Shown here piece after piece: positions 20,233 to 30,284 of a stretch of DNA of 64,000 bases (position 1 is the stretch's first letter; each line of letters opens with the position of its first letter). This stretch comes from Aurantiochytrium sp. KH105 (lineage: Eukaryota > Sar > Bigyra > Thraustochytrida > Thraustochytriidae). Below the pieces are notes generated by a model, which had not been told where the DNA came from, ran no database searches, and saw only the letters and a list, made by a program, of their open reading frames with translations. The DNA is taken from contig BGKB01000067.1 in NCBI GenBank assembly GCA_003116975.1, positions 62,001-126,000 of the forward strand, read 5' to 3'. A program made the translations under genes and the position numbers.

Positions 20233-22509
20233 TTACGCAAGATATTTGTAAAAGTTAGCTTGCGACTCGTCTCGCTCGAGGTACTCGCGATCAATGAGAT
20301 GCTCGATTCTCCTCTTGACGACACGAGGGGCCGGTGAGAAAAAGTGGAGCTGCGAGAGAACCTCGGCAACGAGCTCTTGGTGCGAGAGACGCTTGCGCGC
20401 TTTCATGATACGAACGATGGCGGCCTCAATGGCGATCGATCGGTCCTCCTGCACGCGTTTCGGATTCGATGACTCATCGAGAGAGGCCATGGGGAGACGA
20501 AGCTTGCGCATCGGTGATTGGAAAGAAGAGTTGAATTTAAACTTGTCGGTGCGCGAGATTCCCTTTGACTTGGGCTCCTTTTCGATGACGCGATGTTTGG
20601 CGCACGAAAGAGAATGCAAGATGCGCTTGGCAACCTCCTCCTCGACGTTGAGGCGCGTCACCATGTCTTGGAAGGAAATGTACTCGTCCTCCGGTACGGC
20701 GTTGAACTGAAGCAGCGCACAAGCCTGCAAGGTGGTGACTTGAAGGTCATAGGTACGCTTAAACTGCGCGCGTACAGAACAGTTCCCGAGGGAGTGAACC
20801 CACTTGAGGCAACGCTGGGAAGTTTTATTGTCGTAAAAGGCCTGGTAGACGCTAATGCACTTGAGAAGCTCAGGGGGAAGCTCAATGGGCACCATCTTGT
20901 ACGATGGCCAGTGGCCCGTCGTGAGGACCTCGACGGTGAACTCGACGCCATCAATTACAACCAGGTCTCCCGGGGCGCTCGCAGAGAGTTCGGAAGCCAG
21001 CGAGGCCTGGACGAGAACCTCGGGCTTGGTGCGCACTTGCTCCTTGAAGTCTTTTTTGAAGTCATTGCCTGTGAGCAGATCCTTGACCATGCCCTCCATC
21101 TTGGAGGTGAACTGGGCGCCGCAGCGTAGACGCAGCTTGCTAATAATCGAGTGCTCGGCATCGTCCGAGGCTGAGCGATTCATGAGCAGGCGCTTGGCGA
21201 GCTGGTTTCTGTACACGTCCGCAAAGGTGTCCTTCTCGGATAGATAGCTAAAGAGCTGAACGGTGCGCTCAAGCAGGCTCTCCATTTCGGTATCGGAGAG
21301 TTTGACGCCACCCGTTTTCAAAATGCGATCGCAAAAGTTGGCCAGGAGTTCTGCGTTGGAGCGCTTGCCAACATCTTGGTTGACAAACGTCTCAAATGCT
21401 TCCTTGAGCGCCTTTTGAAAGAAACTGTCGCCCTCGAACTCTTTCTTGACGAGGCTCTGATATTTTTCGTGGAGGTCCAAGAGGCTTTGCACAAAGGTGG
21501 GATCGTGCGCGTCCTTCTCCTTTTGGGATTGTGCAGAGGCGAGGACCGTCTCTCGCTTCTTGACAATCTCCACGCCTTGCTTCGTGACATGCTCCTTTAC
21601 GATCGCAGCAATGGGTTCCAAACCGTTTTCGACCTTTTGGTAGAGCTTGAAGAGTCGGGCGAGGTCCTCGCTCTTGTCGTCGCGTAGCAACGCGCGACAT
21701 CCGGATCCCTCCTTTTCGAGCAGGGCCATCTCGTGCTGCGCCAGGAGCTCGTCCATGACCACGCCCTGAAGTCTTGGTTTGGTTTGCGCCTCGAGATAGT
21801 TATCAACGCGCTCGCCTTCGGTTTCCAGCGATGCTTCGGCCTTGCGCAAGTACTCGGGAAGGGCGTCCTGTTCGATCCATTCTTGCGCCTTTTTGCGGTA
21901 CATTTCGCGCGTATCCGCCAGCAGGGGTTCCTCCAGACTGGCCGTGTACACCTTGAGCTGAGGCATCATCTTGCCAAAGATATCGACGCATTGCTTGAGT
22001 AGGAATCGGTCCACGACCTCGCCGTCGCGTTCCTTGTTAATTTGCGCAAGAATAGCTGCTACAAAGGCCGGCTTGACCTCCTGGAAGACAATTGTACGGA
22101 AAAGCTTTAGCGAGGCCTCGTGTAGCTCGGGCAGACTGTGGTGTTTCACATGGTACCGGTCCAGGTACATGAAGAAGCGCCGCATCCACTTGTCCATGAT
22201 TTCGTGCTGCTTCCACCGCACCACCAGCTCTTTGAGCAGATACTCGTCACGCTTCTCACGAAGAACGGGCATCACGGCGCTCTCCAGGTAGTCCTTGATG
22301 CGTTCGCCATGGCGGGTGTAGAGCTCCTGACTAAAGTTGTCCGGGCTCCGTTGCGTGCACATGGTGTAGCACTTGGTGTACACATGGGCATACTCCTTGC
22401 GCGTCAGGCTTTCCTGCGGGTTTTCCTGGCTGAGGATGCGGATCAGCTTCTCGATCGACTTGTCGATCTCGGCCCATCCTTCCTCGAGCTTGATGATCTC
22501 ATTGTCCAT
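20233..22509 (-). CDS. CUL1: Cullin-1-type scaffold of SCF ubiquitin ligase
   Basis: The 758-residue protein aligns end to end with cullin-1. The N-terminal cullin repeats bind the Skp1/F-box module (YTKCYTMCTQRSP and VVRWKQHEIMDKWMRRFFMYLDRYHV are characteristic). The cullin homology domain at about 385-620 shows SYLSEKDTFADVYRNQLAKRLL and the LQVTTLQACALLQFN strand, which binds Rbx1. The C-terminal winged helix ends in LIDREYLERD and YKYLA. The neddylation lysine is K703 in IVRIMKARKRLSHQ, matching human CUL1 K720. It is an essential scaffold for protein ubiquitination. The Met at 22507-22509 (MDNEIIKLEEGW) matches known cullin starts; an upstream in-frame Met gives a signal-peptide-like leader that a cullin should not have. 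Confidence 0.96.
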   Translation of the reverse strand: MDNEIIKLEEGWAEIDKSIEKLIRILSQENPQESLTRKEYAHVYTKCYTMCTQRSPDNFSQELYTRHGERIKDYLESAVMPVLREKRDEYLLKELVVRWKQHEIMDKWMRRFFMYLDRYHVKHHSLPELHEASLKLFRTIVFQEVKPAFVAAILAQINKERDGEVVDRFLLKQCVDIFGKMMPQLKVYTASLEEPLLADTREMYRKKAQEWIEQDALPEYLRKAEASLETEGERVDNYLEAQTKPRLQGVVMDELLAQHEMALLEKEGSGCRALLRDDKSEDLARLFKLYQKVENGLEPIAAIVKEHVTKQGVEIVKKRETVLASAQSQKEKDAHDPTFVQSLLDLHEKYQSLVKKEFEGDSFFQKALKEAFETFVNQDVGKRSNAELLANFCDRILKTGGVKLSDTEMESLLERTVQLFSYLSEKDTFADVYRNQLAKRLLMNRSASDDAEHSIISKLRLRCGAQFTSKMEGMVKDLLTGNDFKKDFKEQVRTKPEVLVQASLASELSASAPGDLVVIDGVEFTVEVLTTGHWPSYKMVPIELPPELLKCISVYQAFYDNKTSQRCLKWVHSLGNCSVRAQFKRTYDLQVTTLQACALLQFNAVPEDEYISFQDMVTRLNVEEEVAKRILHSLSCAKHRVIEKEPKSKGISRTDKFKFNSSFQSPMRKLRLPMASLDESSNPKRVQEDRSIAIEAAIVRIMKARKRLSHQELVAEVLSQLHFFSPAPRVVKRRIEHLIDREYLERDESQANFYKYLA

Positions 22510-22700
22510 CTTTTCTGCTGGCTGCTTTCTTCCTTCCTCTTTTTTCCTCTCAAAGAAGGAGAGCTCGTTTGGCCTGGGGTTGTTGCTCGGCTCGGCTTGC
22601 AAGGGCTTGCTCGCCTCGTACGGCGTATAGATACAAGACAAGCAAGCGAGCAGAAAAAGACGCGGGAATCTCAACGCCAAACGACGCTACAAGGCGACGG

Positions 22701-22728
22701 AGACGCGACGCGACGCGACGCGACGCGA
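22701..22728. repeat. GACGC pentanucleotide repeat
   Basis: Five or more consecutive CGACG/GACGC units lie upstream of the cullin gene. Confidence 0.85.
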
Positions 22729-23005
22729 GTCGGCCGCGAGGGCTATCCCGGGGTCCGCTGGCGCAGCGGACGCGCTCCTCGCGCGAGTCCGGCCCGCCGT
22801 TGGTGGTGGCGGGGCGCCGTCCGTCGGGTCAGCCGGGTCTGTCTGTCTGTCTGTCTGGGGGCGCGAACGAAGCTCCGCGACCGACTGACGCGGGCTCGCC
22901 CGCGAGGATGCGCGAGGGCCGCGCGCGTGCCGGGACCGGGGCAGGCAGGTGCGCGCGGCGCGGAGGGCGGCGCAAAGGGGTCGGTCGGGTCTGGCCGGCT
23001 CCGCG

Positions 23006-23037
23006 CGAGCGAGCGAGCGAGCGAGAGGGCGAGAGGG
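23006..23037. repeat. GCGA tetranucleotide repeat
   Basis: A short run of GCGA units occurs in the GC-rich divergent spacer. Confidence 0.8.
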
Positions 23038-24158
23038 TGAGAGCGCGAAGGGCTCGAACTCTCCCTTTGTCGATCTACTCTGTCCTGCTCTTCGGAAATC
23101 TTTTTTTCATTTGGCCGCGTGTTGGCCAAGTTATGTTTTCCCTGTCTCCCAAAACGCAACCAATCCCCCAAAAAAGTAGAGTATACAGTACGCACTAGCA
23201 ACTTGAACTTCATAAAGAAGTACACCTGTTCCTTTCGTCGCGTTCTCCGCCCCCTATTTCCCACGGAAGTGTTCTATTCCGCCACCCTCCTTCTGCACAG
23301 TCCCGTTCCATCCCTACCCGCCTCGGCGCTTCGCAGAACACAAACAACCACCCTTCCCATGCTTTGCTGCATGAAATAACAGCCAGGAACGACCACGTGG
23401 TTCGGGGTTGCGCAGCGGTCGCGACAGCCGCCGACGAATCCCGCCGCCCGCGGGGCCAGTAACCTCAAACCCACCCCACGCGCTCCGCAGCCAATACAGC
23501 CCCGCGCCCGCGCGGCGCCCCAATACGGGACCTGCCGCGGGCGGCGGCGGGCGCCCCTGCAGGCCGCAGCTGCAGCGGGCAGGTCTCCGTTTTTCTATCT
23601 TTCCCGCCCGCCCGCTGCAGCCGCCGCGGCCTCGCGCCACCCTCCCTCCCTCGCGCCCTCCCTCGCGCCCGCGCGAGACGCGCGACGAGACGCGGCGCGG
23701 CCAGCCAGCCAGCGCGGCCGGCGGGAGCGCCTGCGCGGCGGCGAAGAGAGGCGCGGAGGCCGGTCGGTTCGCGCGGGCTCGAGGGGAAAGGGGAAAGAGA
23801 GGAGGGAGGAGAGGAGAAAGAGCCCGAGCGAGAGGGACGAGGAGAGCGACGAGGACAGCGGCGAGAGCGAGCGCGAGCGCGGCCAGGCTGGCGCGGCGCA
23901 GGACGGCGCGGCAGAGCCGCAACGCGAGCGAGCCGGAGGGAGCGGAGCACTGCGCGGCGGCGAGGACAGGGCGGCGCGGCGCGGCGCAGCGCAGCGGAGC
24001 GAAGCGGCGGAGAAGAGCGCGATAACGGCGGAGCGGACGAAGCCGCGGCTGCGCGGCAGAGCGAGCCCGCGAGACGGCTGCGCGGAGGCGGGCGGCGCGC
24101 GCGGCGCGGGCGGGGCGGCGCCGGAGGGCGCGGGCAGAGGAGACGGAGACGGGCGACC

Positions 24159-25046
24159 ATGGGGACGCGCGATTTCGTGGAGACCATGCAGAATCCGGTG
24201 AAGCGCAAGGAGTGGGTGAACAAGAACCGCCTCAATATCATCATGTACCTTACCGGGTTCGCCACGATCCTCTTCGTGTACCACCTCTTGAGCGACGGAG
24301 ACTTTAGCTTCCTGCTCACGCTAGGTGCGCTGACGCGCATGTTCGGCTTTGTGGTTCTCTTGGTCAAGTTCCGCAGCGAGAGGTCGTGCGCTGGTGTCTC
24401 GCTCAAGACGTTGGAGCTGTACGCGCTCGTCTTTCTGGCGCGACTCAGCTCCATTCTCTTTTACGAGGGCTACCTCCCCTACGACAAGTCCGGCGACTGG
24501 CTGTACCAGGCCGTCGAGATCGCCTCGCTGCTCATCGTCGGGCTCCTCATCTTTATCACGGTCGTCACGTACAAGAACACCTACAACGCATCAGAAGATG
24601 GCTTCGGCAAGATCAAGAACATTCCAGCTCAAGCGGGCTTCATTGTGCTCATTATCCCGTGCTTCATCTTGGCTGTTCTGCTTCACCCTTCTTTGAACCG
24701 CAACGTCTTCACCGACATTGCATGGACCTTTGCGCTGTATCTCGAGGTCGTGGCGATCTTGCCACAGTTCTACATGCTGCAAAAGGCCAACCGAGCCGTC
24801 GAGCCTTGGGTTTCGCACTTTGTCTTTTCCATTGGCCTCTCGCGTCTGTTTCTCACCGTCTTTTGGGCGAGCTCGTACCATGAGCTGACGGACAAACATT
24901 CCATTGGCATCACTGGTGGCTGGGTTGGTCTTTTTGTCCTTTTTGCGCAGCTTTTGCACATTCTCGTCATGGGCGAGTTTTGCTTTCTCTACCTCAAGTC
25001 TGCGGTGCAGCAGAACCCCTTGGTTCTCCCGGGTCTCCAGGTGTAA
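24159..25046 (+). CDS. ER lumen retention receptor family protein (ERD2/KDEL receptor-like)
   Basis: The 295-residue protein contains a KDEL-receptor fold. LVKFRSERSCAGVSLKTLELYALVFLARL corresponds to the family's RSCAGIS-KSQ-LFALVF segment near residue 70. AWTFALYLEVVAILPQFYMLQK near 190 matches the conserved WTFSIYLESVAILPQ signature, and HFVFSIGLSRLFLTVFW follows. Canonical receptors have about 212 residues. The extra N-terminal part here (about 60 residues with one hydrophobic stretch) resembles the longer ERD2-related proteins of plants and protists. Classical members return HDEL/KDEL proteins from Golgi to ER; whether this longer form binds such signals is not known. The first ATG (24159) follows a GC-rich leader. 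It converges with the unknown gene ending at 26000. Confidence 0.88.
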   Translation: MGTRDFVETMQNPVKRKEWVNKNRLNIIMYLTGFATILFVYHLLSDGDFSFLLTLGALTRMFGFVVLLVKFRSERSCAGVSLKTLELYALVFLARLSSILFYEGYLPYDKSGDWLYQAVEIASLLIVGLLIFITVVTYKNTYNASEDGFGKIKNIPAQAGFIVLIIPCFILAVLLHPSLNRNVFTDIAWTFALYLEVVAILPQFYMLQKANRAVEPWVSHFVFSIGLSRLFLTVFWASSYHELTDKHSIGITGGWVGLFVLFAQLLHILVMGEFCFLYLKSAVQQNPLVLPGLQV

Positions 25047-25999
25047 AAAGCTCCTTTCGCGCAATTGAACAGATGACAGTAACGAAGGGCAGAAGCAGGC
25101 CCTCGCGTCGCGGGGCAGAAGATGGACGAGTCGACTGACTGATTGATTGATTGGTTGATTGAGTTCTCGACTTATTGATTGATTGATTGATTGATTGATC
25201 AGCTAGAGCATTCCCGACCGTGAATAGTAGACGGGCGCTGGCTGATTTGTTCGGTGAAAGATTGGGTCATCTTTCACGCCTTTTCATATCTGCTGACCCC
25301 CGACATGCACAATCTTTTGCCTTCTACGTTCTGGCACGGGCAGGTGCTTGTTCAGATTTTCGATCAAAGAGCCCCCCCCCCCCCCCCCGCCAACGGGACA
25401 GGACAAAGGCCCCTGTCGACAAAACGCAGCGTTCTCGGGCAAAATCTCGCCAAGCATTCTCTTTTTTTTCTTCTTGTTATTAGTGCGCAAGGAAAAAGGC
25501 AAGGTAGCTCTCGCTCCAACGAGGCCTCCCTACAGTCAACTTTTTGTTGGATGAAATCCGCGCGTTTTCTCTCCAAAAATAAAATGCTCACAAGAATTCA
25601 ATCTTTTCTTTCCCTTGGTTTCCTTTGGGACATCTGCTTTGTTGTGTGCGCGTGCGTGCGTGTGTGTCGAACGAGCTTATAAAAAACAAACAAAAAAAAT
25701 AATCGTCAACTTTAGATGAGACCTAGCTGGTAATCTATTCACCTTGTAGTGTTCATTGTCTTTGTGCAGGGGGATAGGAGGTGGAAGCATGTGTTCTTTC
25801 CATCAGTTGGCTACTGCGGTAAGACGTGGCATCACCTCATTCACCATAGCGATATCGCATGCGCTAATTTGTGTCCTCGAGCTCTGCGTCCTCGTCTAGA
25901 GTATGTTTCAGAGAGGAGCTTTCTGCAATCTCGTCATCGTGATAATCCTTGACTCCATCCGGAGAATCGCAAACATGGCCGAATGAACTTGATTCGAAA
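25047..25999. other. Convergent spacer with GATT repeat and homopolymer C run
   Basis: This is 950 bases between the ERD2-like and unknown minus-strand genes. It holds a GATT tetranucleotide run at 25136-25200 and a C homopolymer of about 14 at 25374-25388. No gene is supported. Confidence 0.6.
25136..25200. repeat. GATT tetranucleotide microsatellite
   Basis: Two blocks of TGAT/GATT units are separated by a short unique piece, downstream of the ERD2-like stop codon. Confidence 0.9.
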
Positions 26000-27229
26000 T
26001 CAAACGTTTTTCAGGAATTGGAGGTCGTCATCTGTCAACGCGATCCCGGAATTACAGAGCTGCCCCTCCGAGGTGCAGGTGCCATCCAACAAAGTGAAGC
26101 ACTTGTTCATGGATGCGGAGGAGATAGACATCGCGGACGCGCCTTCGCCTTCTGCGCGAATGGACTCCAGGCATGCTCCTTCGGGGCCGGCCCGGGCATG
26201 CGAGGCTCTCAGCGCACTACTTTGCTCGGCGAGCGGTGCGTTCGTATCAATCGCCGAAATGTGCCCGCGAGCTGCAGGTCCTCGGTAGGCTTCATTGACA
26301 TCCTTGATGCCGCCGGGCGTCGCGCTGTAGGATGCGGTGTCCTCCTTCAGGAAGCACGCCCCTTGCGTGGTTGAGAAATTGAGAGACCCGGCGACCTTTG
26401 GCACGCGAGAAGGAAGGAAAGAGCGCACGGTGTCCCTGAGAAAGAAATCTCCGTTCAGATTGGTCTGGCGCTGGAGCTGCGAGACGTAATCTATCGCATC
26501 AGGGGTGTGCTCCAACAGGTAATCCAGGTTGCCCATTTTGTCGCTAGGGCTTGATGGGTCCATTTTGCCGCATTCCAGAACATGGCGGATAGTTCTGGCG
26601 GCGTGAAAGTTGTACGCGACGCGAAAGAGAGCCAACTCCTCGCGACGTGCTTCCTTGCGGTCGTTGCCCAGGTTGGACTGCCACTTGATATCCACATCCT
26701 TTTGTAAAGGCTGCTCGGCGCCATGACACATGATCTCGAGCCGGACCCGAATGAACGTGCCCGTCTCGCCGTTATCCTTCTTCTTGTTCTTTTTGGTGAC
26801 AGATCCCTCATGAACAATGAAGACGGTGCTTCCATCATTTTGACGCAAGTAGGATATCCAGTTTACCTGCACGTGTGTCCGCTTGCGGATGGCGGCTGTG
26901 CTGGGGCAGTGCACGAGGGCGCCGTTGGGCTGTTTGCTCAGCACGTCCGGAGGGACATCAGCGCTGGATATGAATATCACGGTGCCATCGCTCTTCACCG
27001 CGAGCAGCGACACCCGCACGGCGCGGAGCGTGCTGTAAGGGGCGAGATGGGAGATCTTGAAGAAGATAAAGTTGCCATTGAGGCCTTTGCCGGCGACAAT
27101 GCGGCCTCTGGCAGCCCCCTTGGGGCCTTTGTCGGCGCCGCTCTGCTGGTTGAACTGCTGGCCCTGGCACACATTGGTGGTGCCGACCAATTCCAAGGTT
27201 GGCGTGCGCGCCGTGGTAGCGGAGGCCAT
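26000..27229 (-). CDS. Unknown protein, 409 residues
   Basis: I do not recognise the family. From residue about 45 to 260 the sequence has a regular strand-rich pattern (GNFIFFKISHLAPYSTLRAVRV, DGTVIFISSADVP, VQVNWISYLRQNDGSTVFIVHEG) and a lysine patch (VTKKNKKKDN), which would suit a beta-rich binding domain. The C-terminal third is Ser/Ala-rich and probably disordered. There is no signal peptide or membrane helix. The Met at 27227-27229 begins the conserved-looking part; the frame stays open upstream to 27472 with Arg-rich sequence of doubtful reality. It is divergent from nothing close by and convergent with the ERD2-like gene. Confidence 0.7.
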   Translation of the reverse strand: MASATTARTPTLELVGTTNVCQGQQFNQQSGADKGPKGAARGRIVAGKGLNGNFIFFKISHLAPYSTLRAVRVSLLAVKSDGTVIFISSADVPPDVLSKQPNGALVHCPSTAAIRKRTHVQVNWISYLRQNDGSTVFIVHEGSVTKKNKKKDNGETGTFIRVRLEIMCHGAEQPLQKDVDIKWQSNLGNDRKEARREELALFRVAYNFHAARTIRHVLECGKMDPSSPSDKMGNLDYLLEHTPDAIDYVSQLQRQTNLNGDFFLRDTVRSFLPSRVPKVAGSLNFSTTQGACFLKEDTASYSATPGGIKDVNEAYRGPAARGHISAIDTNAPLAEQSSALRASHARAGPEGACLESIRAEGEGASAMSISSASMNKCFTLLDGTCTSEGQLCNSGIALTDDDLQFLKNV

Positions 27230-28163
27230 CGCTGCAGCTGCGCGTCCTCGCTCGAGGCGCCGTTTCGTCTCGTGGCCTGACCGATACCTTCGTGCGCGAG
27301 CGTGTGACGGTGACGGGCACTTGGGCAAGCGGAGCTGCTTTTCCGGAGAGTTTTGGTTTTGTTTCCTAGAATGCTCGCAGTCGCTGTCGGTGCGGCTATG
27401 TTGGCTTTTTGGAGAACAAAAAAATTCGTTCTCCAAAAATGCTCTCCTCCCAGCCACAGCATCTCGCGCCACTGGGCCCCTCTGCTGTGGGCCTCATCGT
27501 GCTCTGTCCCCTCTGAGACGGCTTGGAGTCTACAGGGACTCCCCTTGGGCTTACTCACTGTCACGTCAGGACTTGGACAACAGCTTTTTATTTTACTCTC
27601 TGTTTTTATTGGGAAAGATAACTCTAGGCCTACTTGAGGTGGTCCTGGTAAAATAAGATTAAGTAATTTAACCCTTTTTTGTAGTGGACACGAGACAAAC
27701 TTTTTGCAGTACGGCGAGGGGTAAGCGTAGACACAATCATAATCGAAACTCTTTGCATGATTTCCCACATCTTCTTCTTCTTTGGGTAAGGCTAAAATTC
27801 ACCGCAGCCATCACTTTACGTTATTTTGGAAAAAGTAGATTAAGTAGGACATATTCTATGTGTCCATCTCAGCGTTGCTCAGAGACTAGCCACAGCAGAC
27901 ACAGGCCGTCTGCGACCGCCTCTTCCCACATAGAAAACTCGGCGTCTCATTCTTTACCCTCTCTTTTTTCCCTTTGTAAAAAAAATCGCCTTGCCATGAA
28001 CCAGTTTTTCGATGGAAAAATAAAATAAAATGTGAAATTACTCTTTACCTTGTCTTCGACAGCAAAAGCAACTCCTGCTGTAGCGAGCCAAGATTCTCCC
28101 CGGAAAAGAGCAAATTGAGAAAGGATTTCAAATTCTAACAAAGTAAGTTACACCATAATTCCA
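27230..28163. other. Spacer with no supported gene
   Basis: This is the upstream region of the unknown gene and the 3' flank of the F-box gene. It contains several T-rich and A-rich stretches from about 27,580 to 28,100 but no gene or structured repeat that I can support. Confidence 0.5.
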
Positions 28164-30284
28164 CTACAAATCCACTTTCAAGCTTTGCTTCTCGTACTCG
28201 AGGATCTCGAGACGTTTATGCTCAAGCAAGTCAGCAAGCTCACGCAAAGCAAGAGCATTCAAAACCTTGAGAAGTCGTTGATTGTCGTCATCAAAGATGC
28301 GCCGCTCAAAATCGTCTGCTTGACCGTCCAAAGAACGACCAAGGTCTCGGAGCGCGGCACGTGTGAGCGCAGGCACAAGCCTATGCGTGAGCTCAATACG
28401 CTTCGTTACCGGCGCAATCGAGCATCCCTGAGACGATGTCGCAAGACCATGCCGAGCATTCTCCTTTGTAAGAGTATGATGGATGTACCGGCGAAGTGCT
28501 CTTTGATGAATTTTTGAGCGGTCATTTGAATATAGTGCCGCTTCTTCCGGTGTCTTCTCAAGAGCAGCAAAGAAAACGCGACACAGCTCATCAAAAAACC
28601 AACCCTCTTCTTTGGCCTCCACCTCATCTGGTGAGCTGGGCAATCCTTCGCTTTCTCGAACGGTCGTCCCTGACGGCTCGAGCCAGCGCTGGTCGATAAA
28701 GTAGTCCAAGTACTCATCAATGCGCGACTCAACCATGCCAAAAGCGAGATCCACTGGCGTGAGGGCCTCAATTACCCCCGTTGGCAAGTCCGGATGTAGG
28801 GAACCCCCCATGAGGGATTCATACGAATCATGAAAAATGTTGTGATCCGGGGTGCACGTGCGAATGAGGTCTTCTAGCTTTGCAAGCACCTTTGTCTTCA
28901 AATAGTCTTCCGAAAGAAAGCGTTCGCGGCAGCGCGAGGTCATGCTGAGTTTGACCAGCGCAACACTGAGTTGTGGCAAGTTGCGCCCAAAGAAAGTCTC
29001 AATGTCGGCATCTTCGAGCTCCGCGTCCGTCATACTAGCAATTGCGGGGATGCCCCGCCGACTCTCCCACGAGTTATCCGAAGGGACGACGAGCTCGAAA
29101 CCCTTGAAGGTGTCGCCACGCGGAAATACCATTTTCCCGTGAATCAGGTTGCGAATTTCCGTGCAAGCTCTGCTATGCTCCTTCTCTGTCGCTGCTTCAA
29201 TTTTGGCGAAATAAGGTCGGCACGCCACGATAATGTCTCCGTGATATATGCCTGCTGTTGTTGCGCAGCGCTCATCGACACTTGACGCATCGCCATAAAA
29301 CTGCAAAGCCTGAAGGCGCGCTTCTTCCTCGGCTGCGCCCTCAAGGCGTTGTCGTGCCGCTTCGAGAAGCCCCTTGCCTGCCTGCATGCCCTCAATCAGC
29401 GAGGAAACCACCCTCTTGATGAACTCACGTCTGGAGAGAAGAACTTTGAGTCGCGAATACTTGGCACGGAACACGCGTTCATGCTCCATGGCTTTTTCAT
29501 GCGCGCCGGGCTCGTTGTTGAGCAGTGCCATTGCCACGGCAGGGCATGTGGCGTAGTGCGAGTGGTGCTGGCGGACCTTTGCCGCCATGTTGTCCAACGC
29601 CTCTTCGGAAGGATGTCCTTCGCCAAGGGCAAGCACTTGGGCCACGGCCTCGCAAAGATACTGGACCATGGAACGAACAAAGAAGGTCTCATTATAGGCC
29701 AGCTGCGAACGAATCCATGCATTTTCTTCCTCACAAAACCCTTCATCACTGACGCGAAGATGTCGCTGCATGATTATGTTCCACCTTTTGCTGACCACGC
29801 CTGCTCGTCCGAGATCCCGATAGTCGAGATACTGCATGACTTTCATCAGACCGAGTCTAAATAGGATTTCACGCTGAGGGAGGAGTCGGTCTTGAATTGC
29901 ATCTTGATTTATCTGCATCTGCCTTCTGCGGCGCGTCATGGTATAGGTTTCTTTCGTTTTGGCAATTATACCAAGCGCGAGCCTCCGTGCCGTCAATGTT
30001 CTACTTGAGCTCATAATTGGTTTGGATAGTCTTGTCCTACGGGTTTGGTGAGGTAGTTCCGCACTTTTTGAGACTTGGTGTTGATTAACCTTGATGAGAC
30101 TGTGCATTTGCTGAGTCTTATGCGTTTTCTCGTTTTCTTCTGTGTCATTAAAATCATGCTTTTCTTCCGCAAATGATTTCGCATAACTTGGACGAAGTGA
30201 CCATCGCCCAGTTTTCGCGCGTGCGGATCTTGATGGTGTTGCATAGACTGTCGAACGGCGGTCGAGACTCGCGGCGCCGCCCAT
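28164..30284 (-). CDS. F-box protein
   Basis: The 706-residue protein has an F-box-like segment at about residues 144-173 (RLGLMKVMQYLDYRDLGRAG followed by VVSKRWNIIM), the usual Skp1-binding motif. The roughly 120 residues before it are basic and Ser/Thr-rich. The long C-terminal part is helical and acidic, without LRR, WD40 or kelch repeats, so the substrate receptor is undefined. The first codon is followed by Gly-Gly (MGGAAS), which could allow N-myristoylation, but this is only a possibility. In SCF ligases such proteins bring substrates to cullin-1, whose gene lies about 6 kb away. The ATG at 30282-30284 is the first of several; a later Met could be used. Confidence 0.75.
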   Translation of the reverse strand: MGGAASLDRRSTVYATPSRSARAKTGRWSLRPSYAKSFAEEKHDFNDTEENEKTHKTQQMHSLIKVNQHQVSKSAELPHQTRRTRLSKPIMSSSRTLTARRLALGIIAKTKETYTMTRRRRQMQINQDAIQDRLLPQREILFRLGLMKVMQYLDYRDLGRAGVVSKRWNIIMQRHLRVSDEGFCEEENAWIRSQLAYNETFFVRSMVQYLCEAVAQVLALGEGHPSEEALDNMAAKVRQHHSHYATCPAVAMALLNNEPGAHEKAMEHERVFRAKYSRLKVLLSRREFIKRVVSSLIEGMQAGKGLLEAARQRLEGAAEEEARLQALQFYGDASSVDERCATTAGIYHGDIIVACRPYFAKIEAATEKEHSRACTEIRNLIHGKMVFPRGDTFKGFELVVPSDNSWESRRGIPAIASMTDAELEDADIETFFGRNLPQLSVALVKLSMTSRCRERFLSEDYLKTKVLAKLEDLIRTCTPDHNIFHDSYESLMGGSLHPDLPTGVIEALTPVDLAFGMVESRIDEYLDYFIDQRWLEPSGTTVRESEGLPSSPDEVEAKEEGWFFDELCRVFFAALEKTPEEAALYSNDRSKIHQRALRRYIHHTLTKENARHGLATSSQGCSIAPVTKRIELTHRLVPALTRAALRDLGRSLDGQADDFERRIFDDDNQRLLKVLNALALRELADLLEHKRLEILEYEKQSLKVDL

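Larger units (their letters stand above)
22510..24158. other. Long divergent promoter region, GC-rich, with several microsatellites
   Basis: This 1.65-kb spacer separates the divergent cullin and ERD2 genes. It contains GACGC pentamers at 22701-22728, a GTCT run at about 22836-22858 and GCGA tetramers at about 23006-23037. A very GC-rich block from about 23400 to 24158 produces Arg/Pro/Ala chance frames of several hundred codons on both strands. An AT-richer island at about 23080-23230 is the likeliest core-promoter area. No gene is supported. Confidence 0.6.

Noticed and set aside
22510-22680. Signal-peptide-like leader for cullin-1 (MALRFPRLFLLACL)
   Set aside because: Cullins are cytosolic/nuclear; the normal cullin start MDNEIIKLEEGW is in frame downstream.
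23314-24454. Long minus-strand frames in the GC-rich spacer
   Set aside because: Pro/Arg/Ala low complexity with no domain, overlapping the ERD2-like gene in part.
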